Shown: positions 58,105-64,000 of the stretch, piece by piece
Layout: each line of letters opens with the position of its first letter
Numbering within the stretch: position 1 is the stretch's first letter
NCBI GenBank assembly: GCA_964017045.1
Contig: OZ024806.1
Span: 21,714,088 to 21,778,087 of the forward strand
Direction: 5' to 3'
Source of the DNA: Omphiscola glabra
Taxonomy: Eukaryota; Mollusca; Gastropoda; Lymnaeidae
DNA length: 64,000 nucleotides
The notes under the pieces: generated by a model
Seen by the model: only the letters and a program-made list of their open reading frames with translations
What the model was told of the DNA's origin: nothing
Databases searched by the model: none
Translations under genes and position numbers: made by a program

Positions 58105-58422
58105 GGGCTATTCGTATCCGGGTACCAGAAGTGAGAGGTTTTGATTAAAAAAACGATTAAAAATAATTTTATAAAATATAAATGGACCCGGACACGCAGC
58201 GCCACCATTCGCACACGGGTCCCATTGGACTCAATGCTATTCGGATGTCACTTGTGGTAGTTAATTTAGTTAAACTGAAGAATTAAGTTTACAAACGTAT
58301 AGTCCATTCAATTATATTTCATTTGATACCTCATTTTGCCTTACAAACCCAACAATAATATTTTAAATAGTTTTTCAAGCCTCACTTCTCACATATGGTA
58401 CCCAGGTACGAATAGTCGCAGC
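58105..58422. mobile_element. Candidate miniature inverted-repeat element
   Basis: GCTATTCGTATCCGGGTACC at the left is an imperfect complement of GGTACCCAGGTACGAATAGT at the right (about 318 bp apart at the outer ends), and the flanking GTGAGAGG/CCTCACTTCTCAC also pair. No target duplication was found. Confidence 0.45.
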
Positions 58423-58514
58423 CATAATTTTATTTCAAAAACAGCTGCTAGTGCCGGGTACGTACCCGGAGAGATTTTTTCAATCCATCCGTTACATGTA
58501 TACAAATATTTTTG

Positions 58515-58590
58515 AACATATATGCCAGTATATGGATACAGCAAAGTACCCTACCAGGCGGGGCAGAGGCGTCGCCAACTTCTACAACAA
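58515..58590 (+). mobile_element. LINE 3' end fragment
   Basis: ATATGCCAGTATATGGATAC plus AGCAAAGTACC matches the tail of the LINE fragment at 22885-22915, then a short unique run and an AT-rich tail. Confidence 0.5.
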
Positions 58591-58599
58591 AATAAGTAA

Positions 58600-59735
58600 G
58601 TGTAACTTCTCAAAATTTTTAAGTTAAATTAAATAAATAAATAAATATATAGAAACATTTAAAAATATATATCAAAATTCAATTTGCAGGCCAGCACAAA
58701 TCAACCCCCCACCCTCTATTTTTTCTCTTTCTGCGACCACAAGATACGCCAACGGGAAGTTATAGCAGCACCCAAAAGTCAGAAGTTCGATGTAAAATCT
58801 GTAGTGTGGATACAGAATTGGAAGCATCCGAACACAAGGATGAAGCATTTTCCAAGACCCAGACACTCAGCGCCCCCGTGAATTAGATCCGGGGACAGAC
58901 AACACCTACCCTCCCACACGCTCTCTCTCCCCCCCCCCCACCCACCCACCAACAAAAGAAACCGGAACTCGATAAGTTTTGTCTTTGGCCTGTCTCAGAC
59001 ATAAGCCGAGAGCTCTACATTTCTGAAGCGGGACCCGCGTCCTTCTACCAAGAGAGATCAACCGTCTCCTAAATGGTTTGTATGGTGGTGAAAGTGTTTC
59101 CAGCAAATAAATGGACAGTGGGTGAGCTCCCTAGGGTATTCCTACCCATGAACAATATTTTTTAATGTAGTTATTTTGGTGTTATAATTTTTTTGTTTGT
59201 TTCCGATTTTTAATCACGTCTTGAAAAAAAGTTCAGAATTTATATTTCTTTACCATTATTATTTTGGACCAATTTCGAAATTTGAACATATTTCTGCACT
59301 TTTCATCATTCAAAAATAAGTTTCTTTAGAAAATCACATTTTTATAGCTTGAATATTGCTAATACCGGTATTTAAACTTGAAAATCTATTTTCAAACATC
59401 AAAACAGCTATCTGGATACAATCTATCGATACAATCTCTGGATACATTCTCAATTGAATCCAATAAAGTTTACTTCTTATAACTCCAGTATTGTCAGGCC
59501 GTCAGTCGATGTAAGCCCAATCTCATATGCTTGGAAATCAATACACTTCACACCCGCCAATAGAGTTTGACCAATGCATCTTTACTAATGATGTATTTTT
59601 GTTGGATCGGACGGGCGGGTTTCGTCATCATACTTGACCGCCATCTCAACCAAAATAAAGGGGCATAATTTGTGTACGGCTAGATGTAGTAGATATAAAT
59701 ATTTTGATTAAAAGATGGACCAATAAAAATATATT
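58600..59735. other. Spacer without recognised gene
   Basis: AT-rich with C-runs near 58930. No exon, RNA or element recognised. Confidence 0.35.
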
Positions 59736-59739
59736 GTGT

Positions 59740-60120
59740 CGGTCGATACACACAATGCAAACAAGTTTGGGTTGATTCACACAATAAACACCTGTGTTGG
59801 TGGATACACACAATAAATACCTGTGTTGGTTGATACACACAATAGAAACCTGTGTTGGTTGATACACACAATAGAAACCTGTGTTGGTTGATACACACAA
59901 TAGAAACCTGTGTTGGTGGATACACACAATCATAACCGGTGTTGGTTGATACACACAATGTAAACCTGTGTTGGTTGATACACACAATAGAAACCTGTGT
60001 TGTTGATACACACAATAGAAACCTGTGTTTGTTTGATACACACAATCATAACCGGTGTTGGTTGATACACACAATAGAAACCTGTGTTGGTTGATACACA
60101 CAATCATAACTTGTGTGGGT
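59740..60120. repeat. 29-bp minisatellite
   Basis: About 13 copies of TGGTTGATACACACAATAGA plus AACCTGTGT, with ATCATAACC variants. Confidence 0.92.
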
Positions 60121-60129
60121 GGTGTCACT

Positions 60130-61365
60130 GGAGAATCTTTTGCGGGATTGTGTATGAAATGCACCAACAATTCACTTCGAAGAGCCACTACAAAATTCAC
60201 TTTGGAATAGAAACACCATTAACTCATCATTAACTCACCATTACCTCACCATTAACTTACCATTAACTCACACGAGACGCAGCATCTTTTCTACGCATTT
60301 CTTAAACAATTTTTATTTCTTTTTATTATTATTATTATTAATATCGTAGCATCGGCTACAAAGCTTTCTCAACGCAGCATCCAGTTGGTGTTCATGGAGT
60401 CTTGCCAAAATTTAATGTTGGACAAAATCTCTAAGTTAACTAATAAATGACAGCTAAGTAAGAGCCATGATAAACAGTATTGCAATGTCTTTTTTTTCAA
60501 TCGATATTTGCGCATTCATTAAAACGAAATTTGTACAAACTTCGCAAATCAATATCTTTGTTCAAACCAAATTATAAGGACGTCGTCTGAGTTTGAGCAA
60601 ACATACCCTCGGCTTCTGGTGCACAAGGCAATGAAGGAAAGGAAAATGCGCGCAAATCTCACTCTTCATTGTTTGAGGGCAAGTAACGCCAAGTACGACG
60701 ACATTTGTTCGTTATGAACAGTTCGCCTTAAAACTCAGTTAATTCACACTGCTACTCAGCTTTATGATTTTTATACAGGCTTAAATTTATTGCTTTGATA
60801 TATTTTCGTTTTTTAAAAATATAAATTATCAAGCGGATATTCCCGTAAATATTTATATACTATTTACGGTGCCCCATTTGTTTGATAGGGGCATTTTTTA
60901 TACAACTGTTTTAAGGTCTGAAATTAAACATTATAATAATACTATATAAAGCTTCCCAATTTTAACTTACTGTTTAACAAACTGTTTATAGAAATTTGTA
61001 TACAAACTATTCTTGCAGTTGCGTTCGACAGTGCAGAACCATCACGATTTCGTTTCACCCCCCGCCGCCACCCCCCCCCCCCACCCCCTTAAACTCGTTT
61101 TGGATTTTTTTACTTAGCGATTAAATTTAAATAAAAATAATGTCTCTTAATTCCAAACCCCAACCACCATTTTGGGCCTCTTCACTTTCCGAGGCCCCCT
61201 GCCGCAGGGCCTACGCGACTTCTCTGTTATTACTATATCCATTTTTATTTTTGTAGAATAGTATTTAGGACAAGAGCAAACACAGTTCTAAAAATTACAA
61301 AGTATAATAAAAATTATCAACAATAATGTGAAATGGATTCGTGGATGCTGGCCCGTCTCGTCATA
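60130..61365. other. Spacer without recognised gene
   Basis: A short TCATTAACTCACCA repeat occurs near 60220-60270 and C-runs near 61060-61085; otherwise unique AT-rich sequence. Confidence 0.35.
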
Positions 61366-61373
61366 GCGAGTGA

Positions 61374-61660
61374 ATTATGTTTCACAGACATCCGTTTCTA
61401 GCTTAATGAACCCATCTAGCCACACTGTTTGTATTATGTTTCACAGACATCCGTTTCTAGCTTAATGAACCCATCTAGCCACACTGTTTGTATTATGTTT
61501 CACAGACATCCGTTTCTAGCTTAATGAACCCATCTAGCCACACTGTTTGTATTATGTTTCACAGACATCCGTTTCTAGCTTAATGAACCCATCTAGCCAC
61601 ACTGTTTGTATTATGTTTCACAGACATCCGTTTCTAGCTTAATGAACCCATCTAGCCACG
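61374..61660. repeat. ~60-bp tandem repeat, 5 copies
   Basis: Identical units with TATGTTTCACAGACATCCGT, TTCTAGCTTAATGAACCCAT and CTAGCCACACTGTTTG. Confidence 0.95.
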
Positions 61661-61974
61661 CAGTTGGTTACGCCCGTCCTACCGCATAAGATGCATTAAT
61701 GTTTGCAGTCAGCCAGTGAGCGCTTTCTCTGACAAGACCGTCGTCTTGCACGGACTGTTAGACTTAATACAACGTCATTCATGCGTGGCTCGGTTGGCTA
61801 ATCAATACCACAAACACACTTTACGAATATGTATGTTAGAGATTATGCTTTTTGGCAGTGTCGCGAGTTGCCATGGCAACCAAGAAAAAAAGCTGAAACG
61901 CAAACCACTCCCCTCCTTTTTAACTCTTTAACTATTTTTAAATATATACTCTCTTCCATCTGGCAGTACGGTAG

Positions 61975-62160
61975 CAGTGGCGTAGCGAGCTTAACTCGCG
62001 CCCGGGGCACAATACCTTTTTGCGCCCCCAATAACTTTTTAGCGCCCCCCCTATTCGAAAACCATACAATATTATAGTAAAATATACCATTTGGCGCCCC
62101 TTTGTGAGTAGCGCCCGGGGCATGATGCCCCCCCTTGCGCCCACCCTCACTACGCCACTG
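61975..62160. mobile_element. hAT-type MITE, 186 bp, CAGTGGCGTAG ends
   Basis: It starts CAGTGGCGTAGCGAG and ends CACTACGCCACTG, with a perfect 8-bp target duplication TACGGTAG at 61967-61974 and 62161-62168. The inner part is GC-rich (GCGCCCGGGGCA twice in opposite orientation), so it could fold on itself. Confidence 0.88.
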
Positions 62161-62255
62161 TACGGTAGTTAACATTTAAAATGCAAAGCGCACAGACAGT
62201 TGAGCATAATAAGAGAATTAGAAGGTAGACATTTTAGAACGGAATGAGCCCAACA

Positions 62256-62324
62256 CAGTGGCGTAGTGAGGGGGGCAAGGTGGGCATCATGCCCCGGGCG
62301 CTAGTTAAGCTTGCTACGCCACTG
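62256..62324. mobile_element. Shortened copy of the same MITE, 69 bp
   Basis: CAGTGGCGTAGTGAG to GCTACGCCACTG, with a perfect target duplication GCCCAACA at 62248-62255 and 62325-62332. It keeps both ends and GCATCATGCCCCGGGCGCTA but lacks most of the interior. Confidence 0.88.
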
Positions 62325-62802
62325 GCCCAACATACTTTATTTTTAAGTTTGCCGATTTCCCCCCCCCCCCATTTTAAAAAAAATTCTAGTGATTTATAAT
62401 GGCGGTAGAAAATTGTTTGGTTCTTTGACACGGAGAGGATCGGTCGATCAAAGAGGCGGTATGACAATTGAGCACACGACCGAGATGTACGGCACACAAG
62501 CAAGCATTCATTGACACATTTATATACCTGACTTATACTTGTCAAACATACATTATTGGTTTGAGCTTGTTTGTTTTATGTAAGGTGACATCCATCTGTT
62601 TAGAAAAAAAAAAGGGGGGGGGGGGGCATTTTTCACGAATTCGCTCTTACTGGGTGAGCAGCGACAATTACCTTTTAGGATTTTTAAAAACAATTTCATA
62701 AAAGAGAGCACTCCATTCTTTATGTCCCTAGCACTCATTGGAGAGTAAGGAAAGGTAGAAATGAAATATAGCTACAAGTACAAACATTTGAACCGTTCTT
62801 GA

Positions 62803-62995
62803 GTGGACCAACAAAGTGTATCAGTGGGTCATTGGGGCCACCAACAAAGTGTATCAGTGGGTCATTGTGACCACCAACAAAGTGTATCAGTGAGTCGTTG
62901 GGGCCACCCACAAAGTGTATCAGTGGGTCGTTGTGACCACCAACAAAGTGTATCAGTGGGTCGTTGGGGCCACCAACAAAGTTTATCAGCATTCA
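62803..62995. repeat. 33-bp minisatellite, about 6 copies
   Basis: Unit CCAACAAAGTGTATCAGTGG plus GTCATTGGGGCCA, alternating with TTGTGACCA forms. Confidence 0.92.
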
Positions 62996-63284
62996 CGTAT
63001 TCACCAAGCCATCAAAACAACATCGTGTTCGCGCCAATTCACGGCTGGAATCTCACTCCGCGAAGCACTAGAAGTCGAAAGAGATCGTAAAACAATTCTG
63101 CGAAGACCGTGGAGTGGAAAAAAAAATTGGGCTGAATGCTTCTCTGCACTTTTAACAACATATGACTGGAAACTAAAGAGTAGTAGCCCAACCCCCACCT
63201 TACTTACGCCAAGGTTTTCTTCTTTTTTTTACATATATAAATGTAAGGAATAGAACTAGAAAGAAAGTTCTGACTATTTGAAGT

Positions 63285-64000
63285 GGGGCGGTGATACTAG
63301 GGCTGGATGGGGTGTTTTGTCATACTAGGGCTGGGTGGGGTGTTTTGTCATACTAGGACTGGATGGGGTGTTTTGTCATACTAGGACTGGATGGGGTGTT
63401 TTGTCATACTAGGACTGGATGGGGTGTTTTGTCATACTAGGGCTGGATGGGGTGTTTTGTCATACTAGGGCTGGATGGGGTGTTTTGTCATACTAGGACT
63501 GGATGGGGTGTTTTGTCATACTAGGACTGGATGGGTGTTTTGTCATACTAGGACTGGATGGGGTGTTTTGTCATACTAGGGCTGGATGGGGTGTTTTGTC
63601 ATACTAGGACTGGATGGGGTGTTTTGTCATACTAGGACTGGATGGGGTGTTTTGTCATACTAGGGCTGGATGGGGTGTTTTGTCATACTAGGACTGGATG
63701 GGGTGTTTTGTCATACTAGGGCTGGATGTGGTAATTTGTCATACTAGGACTGGATGGGGTAATTTGTCATACTAGGACTGGATGGGGTGTTTTGTCATAC
63801 TAGGACTGGATGGGGTAATTTGTCATACTAGGACTGGATGGGGTAATTTGTCATACTAGGGCTGGATGGGGTAATTTGTCATACTAGGGCTGGATGGGGT
63901 AATTTGTCATACTAGGACTGGATGGGGTAATTTGTCATACTAGGGCTGGATGGGGTAATTTGTCATACTAGGGCTGGATGGGGTAATTTGTCATACTAGG
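63285..64000. repeat. 28-bp minisatellite running past the window end
   Basis: About 25 copies of TACTAGGACTGGATGGGGTG plus TTTTGTCA. From about 63730 the variant GTAATTTGTCA largely replaces GTGTTTTGTCA, so the subfamilies are sorted along the array. Confidence 0.95.

Overview
The window is nuclear DNA of an animal, most likely a gastropod mollusc. The grounds are phased spliceosomal exons, AT-rich non-coding sequence, many minisatellites, APE-type LINEs, an LTR element, and short hAT-like elements that resemble SPIN, a family reported from pond snails. The taxon is an inference from repeat content and gene style.

Left third (1-18.5 kb, minus strand). I rebuilt one gene of 15 exons from 18461 (ATG) down to 1021 (TAG). 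Every junction is phase-compatible and the total is 2319 nt, giving 772 residues. The protein has an unrecognised N-terminal region, THEG-type (testicular haploid expressed gene) repeats, and a full-length but very divergent phosphoglycerate kinase (PGK) domain. Nearly all catalytic residues of the PGK domain are replaced, so I read it as a probable pseudoenzyme, perhaps structural in sperm or cilia. The introns of this gene are packed with minisatellites. At six or more splice sites the repeat unit carries a copy of the exon-intron border itself, and intron 8 consists almost only of two such arrays.

18.5-36.6 kb holds no host gene that I can support. It contains a 17-bp array, a 30-bp array, several LINE fragments, a nested insertion (a LINE with 9-bp target duplications inside a solo LTR, itself inside a minisatellite made from a LINE tail), an 86-bp array, and AT-rich spacer.

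36.65-41.42 kb, minus strand, is an uninterrupted 1588-codon reading frame. Its protein is serine-rich and largely disordered, with a histidine tract and a C-terminal coiled coil. I do not recognise the family.

41.4-64 kb is repeat-rich intergenic sequence: about 15 further minisatellites, SPIN-like and CAGTGGCG-ended hAT-type miniature elements with clean 8-bp target duplications, and a 116-bp inverted repeat pair. One possible orphan exon lies near 42.57 kb. The window begins inside an LTR and ends inside a 28-bp array. No tRNA, rRNA or CRISPR was seen.
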